Shown: one piece after another, positions 21,566 through 33,004 of the stretch | How positions within the stretch are numbered: the stretch's first letter is position 1 | Layout: the number at the start of each line of letters is the position of its first letter | Assembly (NCBI RefSeq): GCF_901709675.1 | Contig: NC_051089.1 | Coordinates: 18,658,008-18,722,007 of the forward strand | DNA from: Syngnathus acus | Lineage: Eukaryota; Chordata; Actinopteri; Syngnathiformes; Syngnathidae | Reading direction: 5' to 3' | DNA: 64,000 bases | Program-made: the position numbers and the translations under genes | The notes under the pieces: model-generated | Database searches by the model: none | Told to the model about the DNA's origin: nothing | What the model saw: the letters and a program-made list of their open reading frames with translations, nothing else

Positions 21566-23346
21566 GTCTAAATAACTTCTTTGGGCGGTTTGAGGCACTA
21601 AACAGCACTCCTGCAGTTAAATCTGTTCCCCATCAGGAAGAGGAGGCACTCTGCCTTGACTCAGCCGACGTGTTGAAGAGTCTGAGAAGAGTCAACCCAC
21701 GTAAGGCCCCAGGCCCCGACAACATACCTGGGCGGGTGTTCAAGGAATGTGCAGGTCAGCTGGCTGGTGTCATCACAGACATTTTTAACATCTCGCTGGG
21801 CCAAGCCACAGTGCCAGTATGCTTCAAGGCTGCCTCCATCATTCCGGTGCCGAAGAAACCTCAAATCACCTCATTGAACGACTACAGACCTGTGGCACTG
21901 ACTCCCATCATGATGAAGTGCTTCGAAAGGCTGCTCAAAGAACACATCGTCTCCAGACTCCCCCCAACATTCGACCCGTTCCAGTTTGCCTACCGGTAGA
22001 ACCGCTCTACTGAGGATGCCATCTCCTCCGTTCTCCACCTGAGCCTGGCTCACCTGGAGGAGAGGAACACCCACGTGCGGTTGCTGTTCCTGGACTTCAG
22101 CTCAGCGTTTAACACCATCATTCCACAGCATCTGGTGGGAAAACTGGAACACCTGGGCTTCAGCACCCCCCTTCGAAACTGGCTGCTAGACTTCCTCACC
22201 AACAGACCTCAGTCAGTCCGGGTCGGACAGAACACCTCAGATGTCATCACCCTCAGCACAGGCTCCCCTCAGGGCTGCGTCCTGAGCCCCCTGCTGTTCA
22301 CCCTGATGACACACGACTGCGTCCCCAGGTTCACCACCAATCACATCGTGAAGTTTGCAGACGACACAACGGTGGTGGGCCTCATCAGTGACAACAACGA
22401 CCTGGACTACAGAGAGGAGGTGGAGCAGTTGGTGGGCTGGTGCAGAGACAATAGCCTGATCCTGAATGTGGAGAAGACGAAGGAGATCATCGTCGACTTC
22501 AGGAAGAACCAGCCCCACCACGCTCCATTGATCATCAACAGCTCAGCTGTGGAGGTGGTCAGCAGCACTAAATTCCTGGGGGTCCACATCACAGACGACC
22601 TCACCTGGACTGTGAACACCACGACACTGGTCAAGAGGGCACAGCAGTTAAGTTAAGTTAAAGTTAAAGTCCCAATGATCGTCACACACACCTGGGTGTG
22701 GTGAAATTTGTCCTCTGCATTTAACCCATCCCCGTGTGATTTTAATCCATCCCCTGGGGGAGAGGGGAGCAGTGAGCAGCAGCGGTGCCGCGCTCGGGAA
22801 TCAGTTGGTGATCTAACCCCCCAATTCCAACCCTTAATGCTGAGTGCCAAGCAGGGAGGCAATGGGTCCCATTTTTATAGTCTTTGGTATGACCCGGCCG
22901 GGGTTTGAACCCACAACCTACCAGTCTCAGGGCGGACACTCTACCACTAGGCCAATGAGCTGGTACTTCCTGCGGAGGATGAGGAGAGCCCACCTGCCCC
23001 CACCCATCATGAGGACGTTCTACCGAAGCACCATAGAGAGCATTCTGACAAGCTGTCTCTCGGTGTGGTGTGGAGGTTGCAGCGCCTCCGATTGGAAGAA
23101 CGTGAGGAGAGTGGTGAGGACAGCAGAGAGGATCATCGGGGCTCCTCTTCCCTCCATTCAGGACTTGTCATCCCAGCGCTGCGTGTCCCGAGCCCGTAAT
23201 ATTATCAGTGACCCATCACACCCCCACCATGGACTGTTCTCCCTGCTGCCCTCTGGGAAGAGGTTTCGCAGCATCCGCTGCAGGTCCACCAGGTTCTGCA
23301 ATAGTTTTTTCCCTGCTGTCGTCAGACTGTTGAACATTCAAACTTA
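21566..23346 (+). pseudogene. Family A LINE reverse transcriptase, copy 2, broken
   Basis: After the hAT, the RT frame resumes ([31 protein letters not shown]), reaches TAG 21997-21999, and continues ([32 protein letters not shown]). At about 22647 a SINE interrupts it. The C-terminal part (YFLRRMRRAHLPPP to LLNIQT) follows from 22962 to a TAG near 23346. Catalytic FADD is intact but no full protein can be made. Identity with copy 1 is high throughout, so both insertions are recent. Confidence 0.85.
22648..22961 (-). mobile_element. tRNA-derived SINE
   Basis: The minus strand begins with a tRNA-like head: A box tggcctagtgg, B box ggttcaaaccc. A body follows (including gggacccattgcctccctgc), and the 3' tail is short aacttaactt repeats at the low-coordinate end. 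No clean TSD is seen; a few bases of LINE A at the junction (agcgct of copy 1) are altered. A deleted relative lies at 28877-28943. Confidence 0.85.
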
Positions 23347-23575
23347 GCATTCCTCTGCACACTTTGTAAATACTGTTTTGTTTCCTGCACTGTTTACATA
23401 CTTTATAACTGCTGCACTTTATACTTATCTTATTTCATATTTTTATATAGAATGTCACTTTTTATTCAGCCGCAATATCACTACATTGTTGGAAGCCGTA
23501 TGCAACGTAATTTCGTTTTGTGTGCACCCAGTGTTTACAAAATGACAATAAAGTTTGTCTAAGTCTAAGTCTATA

Positions 23576-23779
23576 AGATTTGGGGCTTTTGCTAACCGCT
23601 CGAAATAGATTTAGCTGTTTTTGTTAAGACCGCGGGGACTCGTTTATTTCCACTGGCATGCACCCACGCTAGCTGAGCTTAAGTTAACTGTTTCGAACCA
23701 GATCTGACACTCCTTGATGTCAGGATTAAAGCTGTCTTTATTTAATAAAGAACTGAGCGGTTTACAGTCTAGATAAGCA
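23576..23779. other. No gene seen
   Basis: About 200 bp between LINE A and Rex3. It includes gatgtcaggattaaagctg; no repeat family recognised. Confidence 0.3.
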
Positions 23780-23928
23780 AGGTGACGACTTATCGTGGTG
23801 GAGGAGTTTGCGTGCCCCTATGATCCTAGGAGCTATGTTGTCTGGGGCTTCATGCCCCTGGTAGGGTCACCCATGGCAAAAGGGTCCTAGGTGAGGGGCC
23901 AGACAAAGCACGGCTCAGAACACCCCTT

Positions 23929-26629
23929 ATGATGAATAAAATATATGGACCTAGTTTTCCCTTGCCCGGACGCGGGTCACTGGGGCGCCCCTCTGGAGCC
24001 AGGCCTGGAGGTGGGGCTCGAAAGCGGGCGCCTGGTGGCCGGGCCTTCGCCCATGGGGCCCGGCCGGGCACAGCCCGAAAAGAAAACGTGGGTCCCCCTT
24101 CCCATGGGCTCACTACCTGTAGGAGGGGCCAAAGGGGTCTGGTGCAAAGCGAGCTGGGCGGCGGCCAAAGGTGGGGACCTTGGCGGTCTCATCCCTGGCT
24201 GCAGAAGCTGACTCTTGGGACATGGAATGTCACCTCTCTGGCTGGAAAGGAGCCCGAGCTGGTGTGTGAGGCAGAAAAGTTCCGACTAGACATAGTCGGA
24301 CTTGCCTCTAAACATAGTATGGGCTCTGGTACAAGCCCTCTCGAGAGGGGCTGGACTCTCTTCCACTCTGGAGTTGCCCACGGTGAGAGGCGTCCAGCAG
24401 GTGTGGGCATACTTATTGCCCCCCGGCTGGGCGCCTGCACATTGGGGTTCACCCCGGTGAACGAGAGGGTAGCCTCCCTCCGCCTTCGGGTGGGGGGACG
24501 GGTCCTGACTGTTGTTTGTGCCTATGCACCGAACAGCAACTCAGAGTACCCACCCTTTTTGGGGTCCTTAGAAGAAGTGCTGGAGAGCGCTCCTTCTGGG
24601 GACTCTATCGTTCTACTGGGCGACTTCATTGCTCACGTGGGCAATGAAAGTGAGACCTGGAAGGGCATGATTGGGAGGAACGGCCCCCCCGATCTGAACC
24701 CGAGTGGTGTTCTATTATTGGACTTTTGTGCTCGACACTGATTTTCAATAATGAACACCATGTTCAAACATAAGGAATATGTTTGCACTTGGCACCAGGA
24801 CACCCTAGGCCGCAGTTTGATGATCGACTTTGTAGTCGTGTCATCGGATTTGCGGCCACGTGTTTTGGACACGCGGGTGGAGAGAGGGGCGGAGGTGTCA
24901 AGTGATCACCACCTGGTGGTGGGTTGGCTCCGATGGTGGGTGTTGGGTTCACAACATTTATCTGAAAAGAATCTCACAGAGGCAGGAGATGTCTTCGATG
25001 GCAAGCGACTTCTGCAGAAGGGCGCAAATCAGACACACAGCAAGTGTAGCTGAGATTCGCGCTCTTGCTCCAGTTTGGTCGTGCCTTTTATTGAGGAACA
25101 ACAATGGGGCAAATCTACATGAATGCATAGTCTCTTAGACAGGAAGGACATTCCATAATTACATCTCATAACCACAGAACAACAGGGATACTATTATGGA
25201 AAGAGCAGTATGGTCGTCTCATGACTTCTACTTAAATAAGACGTTTGTCTGCTTCAGCCATCCCATAACAACCTCATGATCTGTTCATGAATAGCTAACT
25301 AAGGAGTTTATTGTATAGCGCGACTCATGACTCCAGTCATGAGCTCCTTAGCCATATGCTCCCAAGTCATTATCACGAGGTCAAACTGTCACATACTGTG
25401 GAAGATCTTGCACACATAAGTAGATACATAGAATCCAATGATACAAAATACATTTTTCCCAACAGTGGAGGAAGACGCCGGTCCGACCTGGCAGACCCAA
25501 ACGCTCTGTGAGGGTCTGCTGGGAACGTCTAGCAGAATTCCCTGTCAGGAAGAGCTTCAACTCCCACCTCCGGCAGAGCTTTTCCCACGTCCCGGGGGAG
25601 GCAGGGACATTGAGTCCGAGTGGACCATGTTCTGTGCCTCCATTGTTGAGGCAGCTGATCGGAGCTGTGGCCATAAGGTGGTCGGTGCCTGTCGTGGCGG
25701 CAATCCCCGAACCCGCTGGTGGACACCGGCGGTAAGGGATGCCGTCAAGCTGAAGAAGGAGTCCTATCGGGCCATTTTGGCCTGCGGGACTCCAGAGGCA
25801 GCCGACAGGTACCGGTTGGCAAAGCGGAACACGGCTTCGGCGGTTGCTGAGGAAAAAACCTGGGCGTGGGAGGAGTTTGGCGAGGCCATGGAGAATGACT
25901 TCCAGACGGCTTCGAGGAGATTCTGGTCCACCATCCGGCGTCTCAAGAGGGGGAAGCATGCACTGTCAACACTGTTTACAGTGGAGATGGCATGCTGCTG
26001 ACCTCGACTCGAGACGTCGCGAGTCGGTGGGGAGAATACTTCGAAGACCTCAATTCCACCGACACGCCTTCCATTGTGGAAGCAGGGCCTGGAGACTCTG
26101 AGGTGGACTCTGCAATCTCTTGGGTCGAAGTCACTGAGGTAGTTAGAAAACTCCTCGGGGGCAAGGCCCCAGGGGTGAATGAGATCCGCCCAGAGTTTTT
26201 AAAGGCTCTGGATGTTGTGGGGCTGTCCTGATTGACACGCCTCTGCAACATCGCGTGGATATCGGGGACGCTACCTCTGGATTGGCAGAGTGGGGTGGTG
26301 GTTCCCCTCTTTAAGAAGGGGGACCGGAGGGTGTTTTCCAACTACAGAGGAATCACACTCCTCAGCCTCCCTGGTAAGATCTATTCAGGGGTGCTGGAGA
26401 GGAGGGTCCGTCGGGAGGTCGAACCTCGGATTCAGGAGGAGCAGTGTGGCTTTCGTCATGGCCGTGGAACAGTGGAGCAGCTCTACACCTTCGGCAGGAT
26501 CCTCGAGGGGGGATGGGAGTTCGCTCAACCAGTCCACGTGTGTTTAGTGGACTCGGAGAAGGCGTTCGACCGTGTCCCTCGGGAGGTTCTGTGGAGGGTG
26601 CTTCGGGAGTACGGGGTGCCAAGCCAACC
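23929..26629 (+). pseudogene. Rex3 endonuclease/RT ORF, interrupted
   Basis: Endonuclease blocks [25 protein letters not shown] and [10 protein letters not shown] are present (the N of GDFN is replaced by I), then stop at a TGA after LLDFCARH near 24740. Further pieces, [14 protein letters not shown] and [10 protein letters not shown], precede the LTR. After the LTR come the linker and RT N-terminus (KKLLGGKAPG-type as RKLLGGKAPG, LFKKGDRRVFSNYRGITLLS, FRHGRGTVEQLYT, DSEKAFDRVPREVLW) in at least three frames. The catalytic FADD block is missing because the copy is cut off. Confidence 0.82.
24941..25464. mobile_element. Solo LTR inside Rex3, 524 bp
   Basis: It starts tgttggg and ends cccaaca (inverted ends with TG..CA). 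Flanks gtggg (24936-24940) and gtgga (25465-25469) form a near-perfect 5-bp TSD. Removing it restores the Rex3 sequence known from the minus-strand copy. Superfamily unknown; no internal region remains. Confidence 0.85.
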
Positions 26630-27228
26630 GGGGATGTGTCAAACGCGCACTTTTTATTAAAGTGCCACCGGCTCCCCGGTAACGGGTTCAATAAGCCGGG
26701 GTGAAGGGACTCGTCCGTATCTAACCACCCGAGTTGAATTAATTCTACCAGAATCAATCTAATTTCTTTACGACGCCAATCCCTCTCAAGTCATCCGACG
26801 CGCGAGCCGAGTAACTCCATTCGAGGCGAGTCGTCGAAATGACCGCGCCATAATGATGGCTCCCTTCGGTTGTCTGATGCTTGTGTTATGTTACGGATAT
26901 TTTTAGATGCCTTTGTTAAGGCCTCAGGGATTCGTTGTTCTAGCGCACCCTTGCACTAGTTTTGCCGAAGTAACTTTTGATATGGATCCGCTCTACGTAC
27001 TTGGTTGCGGAAGTAGCGAGCCTACTTCCCTTTATTCGAAGAAAAATCAAATTAGTAGAAGTATGACAATAATAGTATTTGAGAATGAATTTAATGCATT
27101 AAATCCTTAATTCTAACATTATATATATAAACACTTAACCGTGGGAATGCTTCAACCAACTCGATTGTTTAAAAAAAATAATTTTTTTCTTAATACGAAT
27201 CAAAATGATTTACACGAATTATAATTAT

Positions 27229-27548
27229 CCTGCAATTAATTTTGAAGGCAAATTAATCCCTCAAAATCATCCAACGTAGCGTTTGACGCAGCCCGACAAA
27301 ATTAGGAACGGGCCCGTGCCCGACGGACATTTACTAATTATAACTCTACCACTAATCCAAATAGTCGAATTTAAACCTTCGTTATTTTACTCAAATAACA
27401 CAAATATTTAAACGAATTAAATGTTTAACGAGATGCACTCATCCCTCAAATAATTATGAAGGCAATTTACTCCCCAAAATTGTCCGGTATGGCTTTTGAC
27501 GCGGCCCGACAAAATAGGAACGGACCCGCGCTCGACGGACAATTAAAT
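27229..27548. repeat. Two diverged units of about 212 bp
   Basis: Both units contain a gaaggcaa block, tttgacgc(a/g)gcccgacaaaa, and a cgacggac block. The second unit begins near 27441. Confidence 0.75.
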
Positions 27549-28233
27549 TACTTTTAATTCTACTCTCAAATTAAATATATCTAATTTAAACACCTTCGTT
27601 CTTTTTATTTATTACGGTATGATTGCATACCATAATAATCTCCCGTCAATAAATCGAATTATCAAACCAACCACAAACAATCGATTGCATATATCATACA
27701 AATTAGCGCACAACGAATTAAATGAGTATATAAAACACATTTATTGAAGAAGCATGAAATAGAATTACAAATCTCAATCCTCCAAAAACTGAACAATCCC
27801 ACTCACTGATACACTTGCAAATAAAATCATTCAATCCCGGAGTACTTTTGATTGTAAAATATAAATCAGAAAAGAAGGAAAAGGTAGCTACCAATTGGGT
27901 GTTATTTTTTTGGTGGAAATAAAGTCGAGTGATCAGTTCGATCCTATTTCTAAAATTCCAATTTGGGAATTAGATTGCCCTCGAGAGGACCGACTACCCG
28001 TTGACTGTCCCCCCCACTCGCGGAAATACAGATAGAGTCGTTCCCTTCACCTAGCTCCTCATGCAATGTTGTCCAGTCCATTTCTTTTGAGAAAATCCAA
28101 GTTAATCCAGGCCAGCGATCTTGCGTCTCACACAAAGATCTCGAAGGCTTTAGAAAAAGTCTTGGAACTCGTATGGGCTTCTTCACGTATGAACGCGGTT
28201 TGGGAGAGAGCCCCGTAGATGTCCATGGCGACC

Positions 28234-28241
28234 TTTTTATA
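28234..28241 (-). promoter_or_regulatory. TATA box on the minus strand
   Basis: The minus strand reads gtctataaaaaggtcgcc, a strong TATA context, within the possible long LTR. The start would fall near 28205. Confidence 0.4.
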
Positions 28242-28474
28242 GACTTCTCTGCCCCCCCCCCCCTTTCGCTGGCCTCTATACTGTCCAGTTTCCCACGCTC
28301 ATACACCTGCTGTTTTCGGGCAGCTGTTTCCGCCCCACTCTCTATCTTCCACCAAAAGTTCGGCCAACACCCTGGGCCCCTTACTTCCTCTTTTCTTCAC
28401 TTCTTTTTTTATAAAAATAATACTTCAAAGTTACACTTCAATCAACCATAAAATCAAAAATCAAAACCCTTGAA

Positions 28475-28746
28475 TCAATCTTTTAAACATTTTTTAACAC
28501 ACCACCATTTTCATAGTGGTGGGCACCTTTGTCTAATTGTGTGATAATATTGCTTAAAGCTGTTACAGAATATATTTCAGCCAAGCAAAGAAAATAAAAG
28601 AAAATAAAAACATATTTGTATCAATCTTTCAAACAATTTTTAACACACCACCATTTTCATAGTGGTGGGCACCTAGGTCTAATTGTGTGATAATATTGCT
28701 TTAAGCGGTTACCGAATATATTTTAGCCAAGCAAAGAAAAATAAAA
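28475..28746. repeat. Tandem duplication, 146-bp period, with a palindrome
   Basis: Two copies share accaccattttcatagtggt (starting at 28501 and 28647) and the following sequence to caagcaaagaaaa. The core forms a ccacca/tggtgg stem. Confidence 0.85.
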
Positions 28747-29585
28747 TACCGTTTTTTTCCGTGTATAATGTGCCCCCATGTATAATACGCACCCTAAAAA
28801 TGGCATGTTGATGCTGGAAAAAAGCCTGTACCCATGTATAATACGCACCCAATTTTTTTTTTTTTTTTTTTTTTTTTAAGTCCCAATGATCGTCACACAC
28901 GCAGGGAGGCAATGGGTCCCATTTTTATAGTCTTTGGTATGGTCTTAACTAGGCTGGATGTATTTTTTTTTGTTGGCGTTGATTTCTCCGACTGCCCGTA
29001 AAGGCACCACCGCGATCAGATGAAAAGAGAGGAAAGTGACGTGCGGACATGTGAAAAAGGCGGCTCTGTATGGGAGAGACGTTGAAGAGGAATAAAAACA
29101 CCCTTGGAAACCAAAACTTGCCCCTCGTCGTGACTCAGAGCCGCAACAAATGTTTCGGATTTGTGTAGGGTACATTGTGACAGCAAACGAGCAGGTGATC
29201 GAGCAAGCGTCTGATACGAGAGCATTGCGTTCGTATGGAGCGTGTTTGAAGTGAACAGCAGAGACGAAAGGAACAAGGCAAAGTGTTGTGAAATAAAATA
29301 TTACCTGTAATACGCATTTTGTTATTTGCTGATTGTATTAAACTATCACATTCATTGTCAGTCAAGAAGAGAAGAGGACTATTATCCCTTCTTTGACGAA
29401 ATGACCAGAGCACAGTACAAACACACTATTGTCGGTCAGTCCTGTTGTTGGTTTTGTTGTACCATGATTTTCTTAAAAAGAAAAAAAAAAAAATTTTTAA
29501 ATTTGTACCCATGTATAATGCGCACCCCAGATTTTAGGACAATAAATTAGTCAAATTTTGCGCATTATACACGGAAAAAAACGGT
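28747..29585. mobile_element. TA-flanked MITE carrying a SINE fragment, 839 bp
   Basis: The ends taccgtttttttccgtgtat and the complement at 29559-29585 (atacacggaaaaaaacggta) form a long TIR starting and ending in TA, as for Tc1/mariner-type elements. Just inside each end are repeated tgtataatgcgcac-type words. A SINE piece sits at 28877-28943. No transposase is recognised. Confidence 0.82.
28877..28943 (-). mobile_element. Internally deleted SINE fragment
   Basis: aagtcccaatgatcgtcaca joined directly to gcagggaggcaatgggtccc matches the tail and head-proximal parts of the SINE at 22648-22961, with the middle removed. It is preceded by a poly-T run. Confidence 0.75.
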
Positions 29586-29934
29586 AAAATAAAAACCACA
29601 TTTGTGCTTCCGTGCGTGACTCAAAAACCGACCCTGTGTCGTTCTATTTATTTCTATTTTTGCTAGTTCAGCTGGTCTTGCCCATCGTTGGTCTCCTGTA
29701 ACAGTTTGGCACCATCTCTTGGAAAATTTTGGAATTTCAGCCCTGCCATCCATCCATCCATCTTCTTCCGCTTATCCGGGGTCGGGTCGCGGGGGCAGCA
29801 GCTTCAGGAGGGACTCCCAGACTTCCCTCTCCCCAGCCACTTCATCTAGCTCATCCCGGGGGATCCCAAGGCGTTCCCAGGCCAGCTGAGCGACATAGTC
29901 TCTCCATCGCGTCCTGGGTCGTCCCCGGGGTCTC

Positions 29935-31767
29935 CTACCGGTGGGACATGCCCGGAACACCTCCCCAGGGAGGCATCCTGGTGAGATGCCCGAGCCACCT
30001 CATCTGGCTCCTCTCAACGTGGAGGAGTAGCGACTCTACTCCGAGTCTCTCCCGGATGACCGAACTTCTCACCCTATCTCTAAGGGAGAGCCCGGACATC
30101 CTGGGGAGAAAACTCATTTCGGCCGCTTGTATCCGGGATCTCGTTCTTTCGGTCACGACCCATAGCTCGTGACCATAGGTGAGGGTAGGAGCGTAAATCG
30201 ACCGGTAAATTGAGAGCTTTGCCTTTTGGCTCAGCTCTCTCTTTACCACGACGGACCGGTACAGAGTCCGCATTACTGCCGACGCTGCACCGATCCGCCT
30301 GTCGATCTTGCGCTCCATCCTCCCCTCACTCGTGAACAAGACCCAAAGATACTTAAACTCCTCCACTTGGGGCAGGATCTCATCCCCGATCCGGAGAGGG
30401 CATTCCACCCTTTTCCGATCGAGGACCATGGACTCGGATTTGGAGGTGCTGGCCCTCATCCCGACCGCTTCACACTCGGCTGCGAACCGCTCCAGTGAGA
30501 GCTGGAGATCACGGCCTGAAGAAGCCAACAGCACCACGTCGTCTGCAAAAAGCAGAGACGCGATGCTGAGGTCCCCAAACCGGACACCCTCAACGCCTCG
30601 GCTGCGCCTAGAAATTCTGTCCATAAAAATTATGAACAGAATCGGTGACAAAGGGCTGCCTTGGCGGAGTCCAACCCTCACTGGGAACGAATCCGACTTA
30701 CTGCCGGAAATGCGGACCAAACTCTGGCATCGGTGATACAGGGACCGAACCGCCCTTATCAGTTGGCTCGGTACCCCGTACTCCCGAAGCACCCCCCACA
30801 GAACCTCCCGAGGGACACGGTCGAACGCCTTCTCTAAGTCCACAAAACACATGTGGACTGGTTGGGCGAACTCCCATGCACCCTCGAGGATCCTGCTGAG
30901 GGTGAAGAGCTGGTCCACTGTTCCACGGCCAGGACGAAAGCCACACTGTTCCTCCTGAATCCGAGGTTCGACCTCCCGACGGACCCTCCTCTCCAGCACC
31001 CCTGAATAGACCTTACCAGGGAGGCTGAGGAGTGTCATTCCCCTGTAATTGGAACACACCCTCCGGTCCCCCTTCTTAAAGAGGGGAACCACCACCCCAG
31101 TCTGCCAATCCAGAGGCACTGTCCCCGATGTCCACGCGATGTTGTAGAGACGTGTCAGCCATGACAGCCCCACAACATCCAGAGCCCTTAAGAAATCCGG
31201 GCGGATCTCATCCACCCTCGGGGCCTTGCCACCGAGGAGTTTTTTAACTACCTCAGTGACTTCGACCCCAGAGATTGGAGAGTCCGCCTCAGAGTCCCCA
31301 GGCCCTGCTTCCACAATGGAAGGCGTGGAGGTGGAATTGAGGAGGTCTTCGAAGTATTCTCCCCACCGACGCACGACGTCCCGAGTCGAGGTCAGCACCA
31401 CGCCATCTCCACTGTAAACAGTGTTGACGTTGCACTGCTTCCCCCTCCTAAGACGCCGGATGGTGGACCAGAATTTCCTCGAAGCCGTCCGGAAGTCATT
31501 CTCCATGGCCTCGCCGAACTCCTCCCACGCCCGGGTTTTTGCCTCAGCAACCGCCGAAGCCGCGTTCCGCTTGGCCATCCGGTACCTGTCAGCTGCCTCC
31601 GGAGTCCCGCAGGCCAAAACGGCCCGATAGGACTCCTTCTTCAGCTTGACGGCATCCCTTACCGCCGGTGCCCACCAGCGGGTTCGGGGATTGCCGCCAC
31701 GACAGGCACCAATGACCTTACGGCCACAGCTCCGGTCGACCGCCTCAACAATGGAGGCACGGAACAA
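29935..31767 (-). CDS. Rex3 reverse transcriptase frame
   Basis: A 610-codon open frame with a linker region (VGACRGGNPRTRWW), then RT: KKLLGGKAP, PLFKKGDRRVCSNYRGMTLLS, CGFRPGRGTVDQL, DLEKAFDRVPREVLW, GLRQGSPLSPILF, and catalytic SLLFADDVVLLASS. EFKYLWVLF and YGHELW blocks follow. The C-terminus near 29935 (LGHLTRMPPWGG, GMSHR) runs out of frame at the conserved R-rich end; another frame from about 29960 holds GRRPRGRPRTRW. The endonuclease is in a separate frame upstream, joined by a frameshift between 31767 and 31934. Nearly intact, so a young copy. Confidence 0.9.
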   Translation of the reverse strand: MFRASIVEAVDRSCGRKVIGACRGGNPRTRWWAPAVRDAVKLKKESYRAVLACGTPEAADRYRMAKRNAASAVAEAKTRAWEEFGEAMENDFRTASRKFWSTIRRLRRGKQCNVNTVYSGDGVVLTSTRDVVRRWGEYFEDLLNSTSTPSIVEAGPGDSEADSPISGVEVTEVVKKLLGGKAPRVDEIRPDFLRALDVVGLSWLTRLYNIAWTSGTVPLDWQTGVVVPLFKKGDRRVCSNYRGMTLLSLPGKVYSGVLERRVRREVEPRIQEEQCGFRPGRGTVDQLFTLSRILEGAWEFAQPVHMCFVDLEKAFDRVPREVLWGVLREYGVPSQLIRAVRSLYHRCQSLVRISGSKSDSFPVRVGLRQGSPLSPILFIIFMDRISRRSRGVEGVRFGDLSIASLLFADDVVLLASSGRDLQLSLERFAAECEAVGMRASTSKSESMVLDRKRVECPLRIGDEILPQVEEFKYLWVLFTSEGRMERKIDRRIGAASAVMRTLYRSVVVKRELSQKAKLSIYRSIYAPTLTYGHELWVVTERTRSRIQAAEMSFLPRMSGLSLRDRVRSSVIRERLGVESLLLHVERSQMRWLGHLTRMPPWGGVPGMSHR

Positions 31768-31933
31768 GGTCCACTCGGACTCAATGTCCCACCGCCTCCC
31801 CCGGGACGTGGGAAAAGCCCTGCCGGAGGGGGGAGTTGAAGCTCTTCCTGATAGGGGATTCCGCCAGACGTTCCCAGCAGACCCTCACAGAGCGTTTGGG
31901 TCTGCCAGGTCGGACCAGCATCTTCCCCCACCA

Positions 31934-32941
31934 TCAGAGCCAACCCACCACCAGGTGGTGATCAGTTGACAGCTCCGCCCCTCTCTTTGCCCGAGTGTCC
32001 AAAACATGCGGCCGCAAATCCGATGACACGACTACAAAGTCGATCATCGAACTGCGGCCTAGGGTGTCCTGGTGCCAAGTGCACACATGGACACCCTTAT
32101 GTTTGAATATGGTGTTCATTATAGAAAATCCGTGTCGAGCACAGAAGTCCAACAATAGAACACCGCTCGGGTTCAGATCGGGGGGGCCGTTCCTCCCAAT
32201 CACGCCCTTCCAGGTCTCACTGTCATTGCCCACGTGAGCATTGAAGTCACCCAGTAGAACGATGGAGTCCCCAGAAGGAGCGCTCTCCAGCACTTCCTCC
32301 AGGGACCCCAAGAAGGGTGGGTACTCTGAGCTGCCGCTTGGTGCATAGACACAAACAACAGTCAGGACCCGTCCCCCCACCCGAAGGCGGAGGGAGGCTA
32401 CCCTCTCGTTCACCGGGGTGAACCCCAATGTGCAGGCGCCCAGCCGGGGGGCAATAAGTATACCCACACCTGCTCGACGCCTCTCACCGTGGGCAACTCC
32501 AGAGTGGAAGAGAGTCCAGCCCCTCTCGAGAGGGCTTGTACCGGAACCCAAACTGTGCGTGGAGGCAAGTCCGACTATATCTAGTCGGAACGTTTCTGCC
32601 TCGCACACCAGCTCGGGCGCCTTTCCAGCCAGAGAGGTGACATTCCATGTCCCAAGAGCCAGCTTCTGCAGCCGGGGATCAGACCGCCAAGGTCCCTGCC
32701 TTTGGCCGCCGCCCAGTTTGCACTGCACCCGACCCCTTTGGCTCCTCCCACAGGTGGTGAGCCCATGGGAAGGGGGACCCACGTTTTCTTTTCGGGCTGT
32801 GCCCGGCCGGGCCCCATGGGCGAAGGCCCGGCCACCAGACGCTCGCCTTCGAGCCCCGCCTCCAGGCCTGGCTCCAGAGGGGGGCCCCGGTGACCTGCGT
32901 CCGGGCGAGGGAAAACGGGATCCATTTATTTTTTTCTTCAT
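31934..32941 (-). CDS. Rex3 endonuclease frame
   Basis: A 335-codon open frame. The first 100 residues are low-complexity G/P/R-rich sequence over the 5' UTR and are probably not translated. The APE-type endonuclease then follows: [66 protein letters not shown] and [11 protein letters not shown], with the catalytic GDFN and DHH residues present. The element would use it to nick target DNA. Continuity with RT is broken by a frameshift near 31930-31770. Confidence 0.88.
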   Translation of the reverse strand: MKKKINGSRFPSPGRRSPGPPSGARPGGGARRRASGGRAFAHGARPGTARKENVGPPSHGLTTCGRSQRGRVQCKLGGGQRQGPWRSDPRLQKLALGTWNVTSLAGKAPELVCEAETFRLDIVGLASTHSLGSGTSPLERGWTLFHSGVAHGERRRAGVGILIAPRLGACTLGFTPVNERVASLRLRVGGRVLTVVCVYAPSGSSEYPPFLGSLEEVLESAPSGDSIVLLGDFNAHVGNDSETWKGVIGRNGPPDLNPSGVLLLDFCARHGFSIMNTIFKHKGVHVCTWHQDTLGRSSMIDFVVVSSDLRPHVLDTRAKRGAELSTDHHLVVGWL

Positions 32942-33004
32942 AAGGGGCTAATGTGAGCCGTGCTTTGTCTGGCCCCTCACCTAGGACCCGTTTGCCATGG
33001 GTGA

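Larger units (their letters stand above)
18990..23575 (+). mobile_element. LINE family A (CR1/L2-like), copy 2, long, with two insertions
   Basis: This has the fullest 5' end of family A in the window (start approximate) and ends in the gtctaa tail at 23575. It is interrupted by a hAT (20646-21565) and a tRNA-derived SINE (about 22648-22961). A TAG at 21997-21999 replaces the Q of the FAYRQNRST block in copy 1. Confidence 0.88.
23780..26629 (+). mobile_element. Rex3 (RTE clade) retrotransposon, plus-strand copy, 3'-incomplete
   Basis: It matches the minus-strand Rex3 at 29.7-33.7 kb from the 5' UTR (gtggaggagtttgcgtgcccc) to the RT. The 5' boundary is approximate. A solo LTR (24941-25464) splits it, and it stops inside RT at about 26629 (GVPSQ), where unrelated sequence begins. 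Stops and frameshifts occur in several places. Confidence 0.88.
26630..28510 (-). mobile_element. Unassigned sequence, possible very long LTR
   Basis: A 1.87-kb block after the Rex3 breakpoint has inverted ends tgtgt (near 26635) and acaca (near 28500). It has a strong TATA box on the minus strand and an internal duplication of about 212 bp (27229-27548). No coding domain is seen, and no matching 5-bp TSD was found. An LTR reading on the minus strand is possible but would be unusually long. Confidence 0.35.

Noticed and set aside
29726-32951. Long plus-strand frames opposite the Rex3 coding region
   Set aside because: They lie antisense to clear endonuclease and RT domains and show no domains of their own; shadows caused by high GC.
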